DNA from: Suillus spraguei | Taxonomy: Eukaryota > Basidiomycota > Agaricomycetes > Boletales > Suillaceae | DNA length: 64,000 nt | Direction of reading: 5' to 3' | Assembly: GCA_016800925.1 (NCBI GenBank) | Contig: JABCPU010000034.1 | Location: 186,001-250,000, forward strand | Shown here: in pieces, positions 22,020-33,806 of the stretch | How positions within the stretch are numbered: position 1 is the stretch's first letter | Layout of the letters: each line of letters begins with the position of its first letter | Position numbers and translations under genes: made by a program | Notes under the pieces: model-generated | Databases searched by the model: none | Told to the model about the DNA's origin: nothing | What the model saw: only the letters and a program-made list of their open reading frames with translations

Positions 22020-22443
22020 CAACAAGCAGATACCTCACAATTAATACCAAATACCTAGCACTAACTACCTAATACTCACCCACCACCACCAAATACCAAA
22101 CACCAAACACCAAATCCCCATGACTGACTACCGAATACCTATTCAACTGCTGAATATTGAACACCTAACACCCATCAATGACTACTGAATACTTACTACC
22201 TACTACCAACTACCAACTGTGTAATACAGAATAGCTACCAAAGACTATGTAATACCACCAACGATTACTGAATACCAAATACCAAATACCAGATACTGAC
22301 TATTGAATACCTACCAAAGACTACCTAATACCAACTACTGAGTACTGAACGCCTACCAATGATTACAGCATACTAAATCCCTACAAACAACTACCAAATA
22401 CCAAATACCAAATACCAAACACCGACTATCAAACACTGACTAC
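22020..22443 (+). repeat. Degenerate TACCAAATACC-type simple repeat
   Basis: Nearly the whole stretch is variations on ACCAAATACC, ACTACTGAATACC and ACCAACTACC, with no fixed period but clear 7-8 bp spacing of TACC. It resumes at 22961-23010 after a solo LTR, showing that the LTR landed inside the repeat. No genes. Confidence 0.75.
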
Positions 22444-22960
22444 TGTTATGAACTGGGATGGCATCATCAGCGACAGTGAGAAGACACAGACAGTCTCCTG
22501 TGAAATTCTACAATGCTCACAAAAGGACAAGGCTTGAGAGTACAAGGAAGGTTCCAAGTACAATCAAGGGTTCAGTCTAAGTGTTGCAACTCGAAGACAA
22601 GGAAGAATAGAGACTAAGGCTAAGGAGTGTTTAGACTTAGAGACAATTTCAGACAACTAAAGGTTGAAGACCTTTAGCGAAGGAGATTCCAGGTCAAACC
22701 CAGTAAGATTAAAGTAAAGAATCCACTACAAGTACACTGTGTTTATATAGGCAGATATGTGTGCACAGACTAAGCAACCATGGGAAAGGGAAGTAACTGC
22801 ATATCCTAATAAGGAATGCATGTGTAGTACAAGCGTGTTGAGATGCATGAGTCATGGCTCTAGTACATGTGAATACTAGACTGGTTACGAGACAAGTAAA
22901 CAAGTCATATAATGATGTACAATGAAGAGAAAATGAACAGGGGCACATACAATTGTAACA
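22444..22960 (-). mobile_element. Solo LTR, family A, inserted in simple repeat
   Basis: Starts TGTTATGAACTGGGATGG and ends CAATTGTAACA, 517 bp, with a perfect ACTAC duplication on both sides. It is longer than the other A copies, with extra bases around 22570-22600. Confidence 0.92.
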
Positions 22961-23089
22961 ACTACTGAATACTAAACACCAACTATTGAATACCGACTAT
23001 TGAATACCAAATCCATACTTGCTCAACATGAACCAATGGTCTTTGGTCATACAAACTCAACATCAGTAGTCGATACCCAATAGTCGGTA

Positions 23090-23560
23090 CTTGTTACTCG
23101 ATGCTAGGCTATTGGTACTATACTCAGTTGTTGGCAATTGTTTGCTGGAAAGTGGTATTCTCCTTGGCCCACTTGTGTATATGACAACAACTGCCTTGGC
23201 CCACCCATCAATATCAATATCAAACTCCTTGGCCCAACTGTCTATATGATAAAAACTGGCTTGGCCCACCCATCAATATTACATACATCTATCTTGGCCC
23301 ATCCATTTATATAATATGAATATCCCTTGGCCCACCTGTCTATATGATAACAACTGCCTTGGCCCACCCATTAATATCACATACATCTATCTCAGCCCAT
23401 CTGTCTATAAAATATTTGGCCCACCCATCAAATTATATACATTTTTCTCAGTGCATTCATCTATAATATATATCTGCTTCAACTCAGCTGTCTATATAAT
23501 GTACATGTCAATCAGCCCACTCCATTTACTTTATTCTACTCTAGATATTACCTAGATAAG
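23090..23560 (+). repeat. Tandem repeat of CTTGGCCCACC units
   Basis: About eleven diverged units of roughly 33-36 bp, each with CTTGGCCCACC(C/T)(A/G)TC followed by AT-rich spacer (ATATGATAACAACTG or AATATCACATACATCTAT in alternation). The alternation suggests a higher-order unit of about 70 bp. No coding. Confidence 0.75.
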
Positions 23561-24568
23561 CCCATCCATTGAGGTCGAGAGTAATATGCCCCTTGGCCCA
23601 CCCATTATTAATGAGGATATTATGACATTGGCCCATTGTCTGCTGGCCTGTGTCATACAGGATATTTTGTACCTTGGTTAGCCTGTCTAAGATGGAGTTT
23701 GACACTGAATGGGCTCGGAGGAGAGCTTAAATGGCGACTGGAGGTACTGGGGCTATTATAAAGTTAAAGGCAGAATGACCCTGTTGCTGACTTGGAGGTG
23801 TGGATGGTAGTAGGCCCAGGAGCTTACTAGGGCATAGAACTTTAACTTCAGGTTGATTATCGAAGGATACAGGAGCTAAGTGTAATTGTGACATTCTTGT
23901 TTGTAGAGCAATGATTGAAGTGAAGTTGGTTTTCACGGTATAACTTCATGATGGGTAACTTAATAGACCATCAGAGTTTAAACTAATACCCACTGAAGAC
24001 TCTTCCTAAGCCAATCATAGCTTGTACCTCGGAAAAGGAGTTATTGACCCATCACTAGGAGTAACTATTCCTGTGTAAGGAGGCGTCAAGAACAAGGAAC
24101 TTTAGAGAGCATCAAGGAATCATACTGATATCAGATTTTACTAGTCACCAGTTTTCATATCGGACCATGACATAAATACATACTTCCAAAAGGAGGAACA
24201 TGTTAAAACCCACATACTGAGAATGGTAAGGAAGTACTATTTGAGACTCAGCAAATACTTAACATGGGAACTATGACATTGCTTTGGCATGACTGTGCAT
24301 GGTACCAGGCTGTCTATGGTAGTAATTGAGTTGTTACCAGCACACACAATAAGTACTATAAGAGCTCACTGGTATTATGGACCTGCCTTACTAAATGTTT
24401 GGATCAAAACCAGCTTGCCATGTTTAACTATGCTGCTGATGCTGACTTGGGTAATCAACCCTCTTGGGTCAAAGATATGATCATGAATATTCAATTTGAG
24501 TGAGCTTGTGAATTTTCTACAGCTAGGACTGGTGACAATGTAATGTATCAGTATACTGGGAACCACAC
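23561..24568. other. No supported gene
   Basis: A few scattered GGCCCA copies of the preceding repeat continue to about 23650. After that I see no repeat, RNA or protein family. Confidence 0.35.
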
Positions 24569-25078
24569 TTGACATATGTAAACCCTTTCACAACTCCAAG
24601 TCACAAATCACCAGCAGATACCATACTCCATGATTGTTTGCCACTTTCGGGGCAATTTCTAATCACAAGTTCAGGTCAACAATCACGCTCACCATCTCCC
24701 ACTGGAGGTTGCTGCTATACCGAGTTGGATACTGACTCAGATACTTCAAGTCAACCCTCCACAGTGCTAGTACTTCATTCTGAGGCTACTAGTAGTACTA
24801 GTAGTACTGATGTCTCATGGCATGATTTCAAATTACCAAGTGTTGTCACAGTTCCTACCATGACCAACCCACTAGTCCAGGAGAATTCAAAGATCTCTCC
24901 CAGTATTACTATTACCACACCCAATGAGTTAGACTCTCAGGCTGATGCAGAGCTAGTTGCAAGTCTTGTGCAGCTCCCAGCTTATCAAAGAGTAAGTGCT
25001 CATTCTAATACTTTGCCTGTAACATCATTGCTCACCTATGTCTCAGCTGCATTTAGACATGATATCAAGAAATCCTAG
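24569..25078 (+). CDS. Unrecognised Ser/Thr-rich open frame, probable coding remnant
   Basis: A 169-codon frame rich in Ser and Thr, with SRSPSPTGG, an acidic DTDSDTSS stretch and a run of Ser-Thr codons near 24790. After its TAG at 25076-25078 the same frame stays readable for another 40 codons with basic and aromatic residues (KSRNKNGGWYHHHLHACTD), which suggests a longer gene with a nonsense mutation. No family recognised, no clear splice sites. It may be part of a dead element. Confidence 0.3.
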   Translation: MTYVNPFTTPSHKSPADTILHDCLPLSGQFLITSSGQQSRSPSPTGGCCYTELDTDSDTSSQPSTVLVLHSEATSSTSSTDVSWHDFKLPSVVTVPTMTNPLVQENSKISPSITITTPNELDSQADAELVASLVQLPAYQRVSAHSNTLPVTSLLTYVSAAFRHDIKKS

Positions 25079-26586
25079 GCCTACAAGTCCCGCAATAAGA
25101 ATGGTGGGTGGTACCATCATCATTTGCATGCTTGTACTGATGTTGAAGTTAGAAATCTAAAGTTGACCTCATAGGCTGTGAAGCCCAAACATTTGCTACT
25201 TGTCAGACATGCAAGAGGAAGATTGACTCAGATGGTGTCAATGCTGATAGGGAGAATACATTTCTCAAATATACCCTGAATATCAAGTGCATCTGCTGGG
25301 AGAAATCAGGCACTGACTGGCAGTTGGTCCTTGATATCAACAAGTATGTGGAGGAACAACAATACAGGCAAAGGCACAGTCATGCCAGTGATTGAGGAAA
25401 ACTTACAGTGGTGTAAGTTAGTGTTACTTAGTCTTCCCTTGTCAGATCATAGATAAGCAAAGATTCTTTAATTCTTCCCCTACCCTTTCTACATGCAACG
25501 CCTATTCATAACAAATATTACACCAGAAGTGCATGTTTAAACCCACATCAGTATGATGGCATTAACTGGAAGGTCCACTTCATCAAGGTGTGCCATAGTT
25601 GTCCACAAGTGGCTTAACAAACGATAAAGCCCTCACAAAGTAAAATCTGTCATGAGTCTAGTAATTGCATTGTAGCCTAAGGAGCTGGGAGGTTGACCTG
25701 GGGACAGCTTTGGTCATCGTGACTAATGGTAGCCTTCTCTGGCTATGGCATCTTCTATGACAAGGACATTGATGATAGTACTTGCCAGGACAAGAAAAAA
25801 TGTATGTTTTCTCCTTTGACCTGCATTGACCGTGCAATTCTGAATGGGAGGGAACGACCATCTTTCTTCAACAGCAGGGGAAAGACCACATTCCTCATAA
25901 TTAGCCAGGGTCATTGAAAGGCTTATCAGACTCAAACATGAGAGACACCCCACATAACAGCCTCATTTGATTAGGCATTTTTGTGCAAATAGCCCAAAAA
26001 ATGGAATTGCCTTGTTAAATCAAAAGAGAATTCTTTTGTATCAGTGATGAGCATTCCAAAAATTATATATACTATGTACCTGTGCACATTTTAACTGCCA
26101 TAGAGACAGTGCTAATCCAACTCATCCAGAAAAAGGTTATTTGGTGACAATCAACATCTGTCTTTTGCATTAATACTGCATATTGCAGATGACAAAACCA
26201 GATATCATTCAATGTAAGCGCACCCACCTTAGTCCTGTGAATTATCACACTGACACAGTTGATGTCACACTCACCTTCCAGAATCTGAGCCAAAGATTGT
26301 AGTGACATATGATGTGTTTTTGCTGTGTAGTCGAAAAGTTGTCATTTAGAATTCCTGTTTTCTTCAAATTGAAAGCTTGCGAAATACACAAAATGTAGTA
26401 AATAGCTGCCTGTGAGTTATTATGGGGGAAGTTTAGCACCTTATGGCATGGCAGGACTCATGGGGTCGACCATTTTTAAACTCCACATGTGAGTGTCTGA
26501 AAGCCAAAACATCATTTACAATAAGTGAAAACCTTATTTTTTAGCAGGGTGCCAGAAAGTTGTTCTATACTCTTGGTGCTTGGTGG
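25079..26586. other. No supported gene
   Basis: Short open frames on both strands are near random length here. Nothing matches the repeat families of the window until the LTR-D-like text that starts near 26587. Confidence 0.35.
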
Positions 26587-26794
26587 CTGACCATGAAAGT
26601 GCCATTTTCCACAAGCATGTCATTGCCATTCTAGGCGGTGTAAAGATACAACCTAAGCTGGTCTGTAGATAAACTACCTCCTAAGTTAGTATGTGTGGTC
26701 TTGCGCTCCATCTAGTCTGCTTCACTTGTCAAACAAGAGCGTTCGACCCTAAAGGGGGATGCCTGTTAGTATAGTCTAATCCAAGTTAAACCAG
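26587..26794 (+). mobile_element. LTR-D scrap (26587-26638) interrupted by a 3'-truncated LTR-B (26639-26794)
   Basis: The first 50 bp (GCTGACCATGAAAGTGCC...) match the LTR-D fragment at 8625-8680. At GCGG an LTR-B starts with TGTAAAGATACAACC and runs for only about 155 bp to AAACCAG. A fresh LTR-D end begins at 26795. The 3' 800 bp of this LTR-B are gone. Confidence 0.65.
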
Positions 26795-27898
26795 TGTAGC
26801 GAGCAAAGTCACACTGACCGTCAAACCCCTGTTTTTGACAAGCATCTCATTACCATCTGTGGCAGCAACCAAAGAATTCCCTTATAGCGAGTATATAGCC
26901 TTTTCACTCTGCTAAGGCGGAACCGTACTTCTTCTGTGGACCCTTACCGGATCCTCACACCAATGCTCTCATGTCCCGTCCAATTCTGTCTATAATCCAT
27001 TGGTGCGTAGTTACTTCGCTTCCGCCGTTACTAAATCTACGGCAGCATTTACCTTATGTCTCAAGGGACTGCTGCATGCTGTGCGCCTGGACATCCTTCA
27101 CAAGAGTTTTCCTTGTCTGGGTGGCTTTCTTTGATAACCTTGGCCATAGTAGACTTGCATACTTCAGTTCTAAACAAAATTTGATGAGCACAGAGGCTGG
27201 AATAGGAGAGAGTGTGTGTGTTATCCCTGTGAGGAGAGAAGATAGCTCTCATAGTGATCACAACTATTACACATGGGATATTCTGGTTCATATAGTTAGA
27301 TATAGTTTTAAAATAACATAATGAAGGATAGAGTAAATAATTAAGGCCAAGGGAAGTCACACAAAGTACCAGAATACCTGATTATCACTCTAAAATACAT
27401 GAGTCATCATTTCGTAAGCCTCCTATCTCTGCCATATCTCTGCCAGTTCTCTTGGCGGGGTGCTCAAATAAAAGCCCTGAAGCAGTACTACAATAGGGTA
27501 CCAGCATGACCTTAGGTTGCTTGTTCATTCTCTCACAATATCATAGATAGTAAAAATTGTCAAAACATGCAGACAGTTTTTTGAGCCACTGTAGTATCAG
27601 AATGCTCGCTAGTTGAATCCATTTGCTTTTGAACCTTTCTCCATTTGAATCCTGCTCATCGATTTAACCACCGGTAACTTAACCGCTCAAAGTACCACGC
27701 AACCTTTGACTTCACTACTCATAACTGGACTGCAGCCAGTGACCTCACTGGGTCACTACTTCTTTCACTGCCTCTTTCTTCAACGTCCTCGCTCGTACGG
27801 AACTACCGCTACCGCTGCCGCACCGCAGGTAGTAGTACTATATTTGTTTCACAGAAGTCACTTTTGTTCTTGCTCCCACTAGTTAACCACTACAGCTA
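26795..27898 (-). mobile_element. LTR family D copy, reversed and broken in the middle
   Basis: Two segments match LTR-D (55254-56397) in reverse: 26795-27086, starting TGTAGCGAGCAAAGTCAC, and 27600-27898, including GTGACCTCACTGGGTCACTA. Between them about 510 bp are unrelated to LTR-D and replace about 150 bp of it. The far end is cut where a gypsy integrase fragment begins. Confidence 0.7.
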
Positions 27899-28330
27899 GT
27901 GTTAGACATGATCCTATACTTCATGTCCGGATATCATCCAGAAGGGGACGGACAAACTGAACGTGCCAACCAAACACTGGAACAGTACCTCTGGATCTAT
28001 TGCAACTATCAGCAGGACAACTGGTCCAAGCTACTGCCCCTCATAGAGTTTGCATGCATTAATGCTCCAAGTGCCACTACTGGAGTATCACCCTTCTTCA
28101 CCAATAAGGGATATCATCTGAACATTTCCATTCATCCGGAACACAACCTATCCTCCATCTGTGCCCAGGAATATGCCCTAGATCTTAATGAACTTCACCA
28201 GTTCCTCCGAGAAGAGATGTCCGAAGCCCAGAAATGCTATCAAGGACCTGCGGACGCTAAAAGACAACCTGCTCTGGACTTCCAGATTGGAGAACAAATC
28301 TTCAATTTTCCTGAGTGCTCATGCAGGTGA
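27899..28330 (+). pseudogene. Ty3/gypsy integrase fragment
   Basis: The frame opens with YHPEGDGQTERANQTLEQYL, which contains the catalytic Glu of the integrase DDE triad in its typical gypsy context. It continues through WSKLLPLIEFACINA and SATTGVSPFFTNKGYHLN, the segment linking the core to the C-terminal domain. The zinc-binding N-domain, the first two catalytic Asp residues and the C-terminal chromodomain region are missing. It abuts LTR-D on the left and decays into a tRNA-like array on the right. Confidence 0.85.
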
Positions 28331-28384
28331 TCAATATATCCGGGGCAATTTTATTGTCTTATAGATGTTCAGACTCAAATTTTG

Positions 28385-28980
28385 ACTGGTCTTATCCAGG
28401 TAGTTGCTGCAACAGAATCAAAATCTGTTTCTCTTGGGTTGTACAGGTTCGAAACCTACTGATGACATGGTTTTTTGCTATCCACATACACCTTGATATT
28501 CACTCATGGATGGTTTTTTTGGAAGTTCATCATAACTGGTCTTAGCCTGGTGGTTACCACAACAGAATCAAAGTCTGTTTCTCTTGGATTGTGCAGGTTC
28601 AAAACCTGCCAATGACGAGCTTTTTGTCTATCAGAACACACCTTGACATCCAACCATATACACTGCCAGAGTGCTGGTACCCCAGAGGCAGAATCACAGG
28701 TATGTGCTCATAGTCTGAACTATGCACTGAATTCAGTCATGGATGGTTTCTTTGAAAGTTAATTGTAACTAGTCATAGTCAGATGGTTGCTGCAACAGAA
28801 TCAAAGTCTGTTTCTCTTGGATGGTGCAGGATTGAAACTGAGCTTTTTTCTATCAAAACACACCTTGCTATTCACTCATTGATAGTTTCTTTAGAAGTTT
28901 ATCATAACTGGTCTAGCCTGGTGGTTGTTACAATGGAATCAAAATCTGTTTCAATAGGTTCGAAACATGCCAATGGTCAA
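28385..28980 (+). repeat. Tandem array of four tRNA-like units (SINE-like)
   Basis: Four diverged units start at about 28388, 28540, 28775 and 28911. Each has an A-box-like TAGCCTGGTGG (best at 28543 and 28914) and the conserved CAACAGAATCAAAGTCTGTT. The first, second and fourth keep a B-box-like GGTTCGAAACC near 28447, 28596 and 28957; in the third it is degraded. Spacers share ACACACCTTG, TCACTCATGGATGG and GAAGTTCATCATAACTGG, so unit plus spacer was duplicated together. Acceptor stems do not pair well, and no other tRNA gene is near. This fits a tRNA-derived SINE or tRNA pseudogene that was tandemly amplified. Confidence 0.65.
28543..28617 (+). pseudogene. Best tRNA-Leu(CAA)-like unit of the array
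   Basis: A-box TAGCCTGGTGG at 28543-28553. Anticodon arm with a 5-bp stem ACAGA/TCTGT (28562-28566, 28574-28578) around a 7-nt loop ATCAAAG, giving T33 and anticodon CAA. A longer variable arm follows (about 14 nt), as in class II tRNAs such as Leu. The T-arm has a perfect 5-bp stem GCAGG/CCTGC (28593-28597, 28605-28609) and a 7-nt loop. The 5' acceptor strand (CTGGTCT) does not pair with the 3' strand (CAATGAC), so it is not a working tRNA as read. Confidence 0.5.
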
Positions 28981-29940
28981 GTTTCTTTTTCCCAATCAGA
29001 ATGCACCTTGTCACTCATGGATGTTCACCATTACCAAGGTGTCTAAGTCAAACCTTCTGGATCTAAAAGCCATCATTGCGTTTTGGCATGGTTTATGCTT
29101 TGCAGACACAAATTAGTACTATGTTTTTCATTGCCTGTTTTCACAAGATATATTTCTTGCAGCCAAAGCTCCTGCAGTGTGCACACACATTAAATAATTG
29201 AAGGTCAATAAATTTCAAATTTTTCAAACAAAAGCCACATGTATCAGTAAACTACTGCAGGATCCTCCAGATTGTCATAAACCACCAGGGTATTGTAGTT
29301 TAGTTATGTCTGGCATAGAGCGCTCATGGGACCGCATACACAAGCTTATATATTGATATATAATGATTGTCATATATTTCTGTTATGTCAACTTGAGGAG
29401 ACTGGTACACAAGTACCAACCACCCTTTACTAGTTGTGATTGAGCAATGGGATGGATTTTGCATGAACTCCCTCATTGTAATCTACATTTGCAGGCACCC
29501 ATAGCTATATACCAACAGTTCAAATTGTTGTAGTCTAAATAGCCTGGTAGTTCAAACCATTGGTAATAGAAATTGAGACCACAGAAGAAAAATGAGACTA
29601 CTCAACAAGTAAGACATGATTATGCTCATAATGCAATATCTCAAACTTGCTGTAAATTCCTATGCTTATTCAAACCCAATGACTAGTGCTAATGTCAATT
29701 TCCATGACAATGTTTTTGATAGCCCTCCAACTCAGAATACTAATGATAGAAAATGAGAATGTCCAACAAGGTTAATGTAAATACTGATAAGATTATAGCT
29801 GGAGTATAGGGGGAAAGAATTTGGAGGGCTTCCAAATGAGTTTCTGATAAATTTTCTGAAAGGAATTCGAAGGATTTCTGGAGGAGGTTTCTGAGATGTT
29901 TTCCAGAGGTATTCTGGAAATAGGGGTTCCGGAAGAGCAG
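28981..29940. other. No supported gene
   Basis: Nothing recognisable. The last 120 bp (29820-29940) have many short TTTCTGGA/TTCCAGA words, a weak local repetition. The stretch ends at the GCAG target site of the next LTR-B. Confidence 0.4.
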
Positions 29941-30905
29941 TGTAACGAACATATTGGCGCTGGGCTTAAAACCCCATATTTTGACACTCGTCTCACGTCT
30001 ACAGGAGTTACCACTAGTCCATGGCCTTCTTACCCCTTTAGCAGTACCGGTGGCATCCCACGCTTACCGCACACCATACTGACTGCCGCACCACGTTCCA
30101 CAAACCGATGTCCTTCCATGTCCTTGCCGTGTCCGCATAGCTCCATTTGGTGCATAGTTTGTTTCCCGTTCGTTATCACTGATTCCACGGCAAGCATTAT
30201 TACATGTTGCCTCATGCTGCAGCGCCTCGCGCTATGTATACTTACAGCGGTTACTACACTCCAGCACTACTGATCTCGCCTAGAGTATTCCGAGTACATA
30301 TGAATTAGGATATAAGCACCGTGTACCCCACACGATAAAGTACCTGATTTTACACCATTGCACATACTATAGGTCAGGATTATTGTCTAGCTCTGGATCA
30401 ACCCAGTAGTGGACATAGTCTTCAAAGTTTCCTTCTCGCTTGTTAATGCATCATGCTCGTTCTCTGTTACCGCCGGCATACCACTGGACTTTTGATTGTT
30501 ACTTTTGACTGAACTTCTCATGCTCCGCTACTTTACCACTGAAAGTACCACAGACTTCTTTACTGTTTCTTTGCACCGCTCGCAACCTTACCGCTACCGC
30601 TGAGACCACCGCTCGACATCGCTCACTAGATGCAACTGTTACTGACTTTATCTCAATGACGGTAGCACCGCAACACATGACTCTAGTTCCGGCAGTATCA
30701 TCGCTGACCGCGGCAACTTACCGCTGACTCGGACACTTGTTTTGCAAATAAGTTAGACTTGAACTCGACCATACTAAATAGGCATCCCCCTTTAGGGTCA
30801 AGCGCTCTTGTTCTTACAAGTGAAGCAGACTAGACGGAGTGCAAGACTAACATACTAGTTTAGGCAGTGGTTTATCTACAGCCCAAGCTAGGTTGAATCT
30901 TTACA
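29941..30905 (-). mobile_element. Solo LTR, family B
   Basis: Starts TGTAACGAACATATTGG and ends GTTGAATCTTTACA, 965 bp. It has a perfect 4-bp duplication GCAG on both sides (29937-29940 and 30906-30909). It is the cleanest evidence for the length of the LTR-B target duplication. Confidence 0.9.
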
Positions 30906-32260
30906 GCAGACTATGTTAAGAACTGGAAAGGATTGGAAATCCGGTTTATAGGAGTAGAGTAACTTCAGTGCAGAATAGATTTCTTATTTTGACACTTTAA
31001 CTTGTAGTTTACATGTTGTTCTTATACTAAATATGTATGGAGTATCTCCGTCATCATCTCCAATGATATGATGGAGTCTGGAGTAAATAGCTGTACACTA
31101 TGCTATCATTGCTATGGATGAGTGTTAGTCTACTCCACTACTTGACAGGAAGTCCGGTGATTAAGAGGAGTAACCTAATCCGGATGACAGGTCACATGAC
31201 CGGAAATACTTCCAGATAGGGGCTATCAGATGCGGATTCTAACAAATACTCTACTACCCCTTGCTGGGTATGATGGTCCAATGTCATGACCTTGTCACAA
31301 ACTTTTCATTGTAGTCTCCATTTTTAGGCATCCATGGCCATGTACCACTGAATCAAATTTCTTGCAGGATGCATGGTTATATTTAGCAGGAGCATATTTG
31401 TATTCTTGTATAGTTCACATGGCTACAATATCAACAAATGGCAATGCATGCAATAGTTGGGATAAATCTACTACCACCCCTCATCATCTAAAAAGGAGGA
31501 ATGTCATAGCTTTGTGGCTAAATCTAATGGTATTATATATTTGTCGATATATGCCAAAGGCTCTTTCCATGAAAAGGCCTTGAATACCATTTCCAGTAAT
31601 CAAAAAACAAGATTAGGTAAAATGTTGAAGCTCAAAATGATTGGCTCAGGTGTACTACCACTATTCATTGGCTGCAAAGGTGGAATGTCCCAGCATTGTC
31701 ATAATTCATTCATGTTAAGCTCGATTTACAAGCATACATTGGTATGTATCTGCAACTCAAATTGCTCGCAGTATAAAAGCTAATATTTGGCGGCAGCAGA
31801 ATTACATTGTGCTATACTTCCCACGGCTACAATATCAAGGACTCGTCAATTCACTGATGCTGGCGGTATAACTTGTTCGGAGCTATTGAAGGCCCTACAA
31901 GTAGTACTCGGTGACTATGATATTTGGATTGACCATCATCAGCCCTGCCACTTAGCTGAATGAAGGATGGGAGCTCTGTTGAGTTGCATGCAAGTCTCGG
32001 ACATGTTCTTCAAAGTAATACCAACTCAGGTTTTACAGTGAACCCGCTGATAAACACATCATGTACTCCTACAGAAAAATACCTCCTTATATATGCCAGT
32101 CAATGCTAAAACCATGCTGCCGACACCCAGTAATATTGTGGCATTGATGCGCCATTGATCCTGAATATTCCCGATAAGTGTCAAGCTTGTACCTCGACCC
32201 CTGATAATCCAACAAGCTCGAGTCCTCAACAAGTGTCACCCGTAGTATACACTAGTAGTA
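30906..32260. other. No supported gene
   Basis: Contains the partner of the short repeat at 155-212 (at about 31808-31865). No gene family, RNA or LTR end was recognised. A TGTTAAGAACTGG at 30914 has the look of an LTR start, but no matching end was found. Confidence 0.35.
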
Positions 32261-32396
32261 CATGTATGGTGGGTCAAATGAACAATAAATAAATCATGTG
32301 CACGCACAACTATCACGCATGCACACACAAATCGCGCGCAGAGACATTCAACCTTCAAATCATATGACATTGTATTAAATTCAAAAGAAACTTGAA

Positions 32397-33029
32397 CTAC
32401 TGATCTATCAACCATGTTTTTGATTCCAAAAGGATCTCGTCAATGAAAATTTCCTCCATAAGCAAACTGCCGCTGTCCTGGACATTGAAAACAGACATCT
32501 CTCCACAATCTTGGCAAATGGGTGACAAATCAGCAGATACAAGCTCAGCAAGGATATCATGACTTGCATAGAATATGTCTGGGTGATGCAACATCTCAGC
32601 TGGCCCTTCCTTCCAAGCTGATTCTCATTCAAAGGCAGATGTTGCTGGTGTGAGGCAAGAAAATCCTGCTATTGCGGGAGGTGTCATGGCTGCCAGAGTT
32701 AGCCTGTGAGTTGTAATCTGGTATTTGACTTGAATTAGAGCATGTGAGATTATTTGTTCCAATCCTAATGGATCAAAGCTTTCAATGGGTCGGTTTACGA
32801 GTGCCTTGAATGTCGGAGGAAGCCAAGAAATAATTCGGAAACGGTGGCAGAGTTCGAGCTTTGTTATTAAATCAAGATCTGGATGAGTGTCGAGGTGGTG
32901 GATGGCATGAGACTTTGCGATATAGATTTCGAATACGGCACCCATTTTAAGCAGTGAGATGAGACAGAAAACAGATTCTCGGCTATCCCTGGCATTGGCA
33001 GTGGGAGTAAGACTCAGAGGCTCGTCCAC
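32397..33029 (-). pseudogene. Fungal BTB/POZ-type protein, C-terminal part
   Basis: A single minus-strand frame from 33029 to 32397 is broken only by TGA at 32625-32627. It has the C-terminal half of a large Agaricomycete family normally annotated as BTB-domain proteins: an ISWLPPTFKALVNRPIESF helix pair, then LTLAAMTPPAIAGFSCLTPAT, then a Cys motif SPICQDCGEMS. The N-terminal BTB fold, which would mediate dimerisation, should lie upstream (33030-33250) but is not readable. The family assignment rests on recalled sequence style. It sits inside the inverted repeats described for 32261-34144. Confidence 0.6.
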
Positions 33030-33488
33030 ATCAACTTGAATTTTGATGAATTTTACAAGCTACTGAGCTATGACTATGAAGCACTTGAAACAACATACCT
33101 TCCAAAAAAATGATTGAGAAGACAATCAAAATCAGCACTGGAATGTTTATGGAGTACAATTGGAGTTTCATCCGAGCAGCCCTCATCCTGATGGACACCA
33201 GTGTGGGGCAACGAAAATAGATTAATAAACCGTCAGCGAGACATGTCACAATTTTGTCACGGCTTATTGTTTTGCATGTTCACACCTATTTCATTGAAGT
33301 GGCCACTGCCGAGAGCGAAATGGATTTCAAGGAGTCAGATTTGGGCCATGGGGAGGGTATAGAATGTAGGTCCTGTCTGTTAACAATTGCAACATTAGTG
33401 GCAAGCTAACACATACCCCAGCGGCAGTTGCTTTCGATGTTCCCGCGCTAACATCATCCCCAAAGAATGACAATGAGCAGACTACGGT

Positions 33489-33806
33489 GTGGCAGCAGTA
33501 AACACTCATATTGATGGTGTATTGCAGCTGCAATCAAAGACATTGGGACAGAACAGCATCCAGTCTGCTGAAGAACCGGCTTCAAACTTGGACACACCAC
33601 TGGATGAGGATGACTATGAACCATACCATATCAGTGACTTCGGTGCCCCCAGTGAATTGCTACCCTCCACATCCACTCCAGCTGCTGTTACTGCCACTGA
33701 TTCCTTGACGACTAATCATGTTTCTGCCTCAGTTTCTGGTGCCACACACAAGGACCTTGGTTCCGGCCTTCCACAGGGTCTGCAGGTGTTTCGCAGCACT
33801 TCATGA
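33489..33806 (+). CDS. Small hypothetical open frame
   Basis: A 105-codon frame with a Pro/Glu/Asp-rich middle (DTPLDEDDYEPYHISDFG) and a Ser/Thr/Ala-rich tail. The acidic DDYEPY segment and lack of repeats make it look slightly more protein-like than its neighbours. No family, no splice sites and no homologous copy in this window. It lies opposite the BTB pseudogene within the inverted-repeat candidate element. Confidence 0.25.
   Translation: MAAVNTHIDGVLQLQSKTLGQNSIQSAEEPASNLDTPLDEDDYEPYHISDFGAPSELLPSTSTPAAVTATDSLTTNHVSASVSGATHKDLGSGLPQGLQVFRSTS

Noticed and set aside
28385..28980. Functional tRNA genes
   Set aside because: Acceptor stems do not pair, T-arms decay in some units and the units are tandem with long shared spacers, so they are tRNA-like pseudogenes or SINE units.
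30914..31260. Possible LTR beginning TGTTAAGAACTGG
   Set aside because: No matching CA end, target duplication or second copy could be found in the window.
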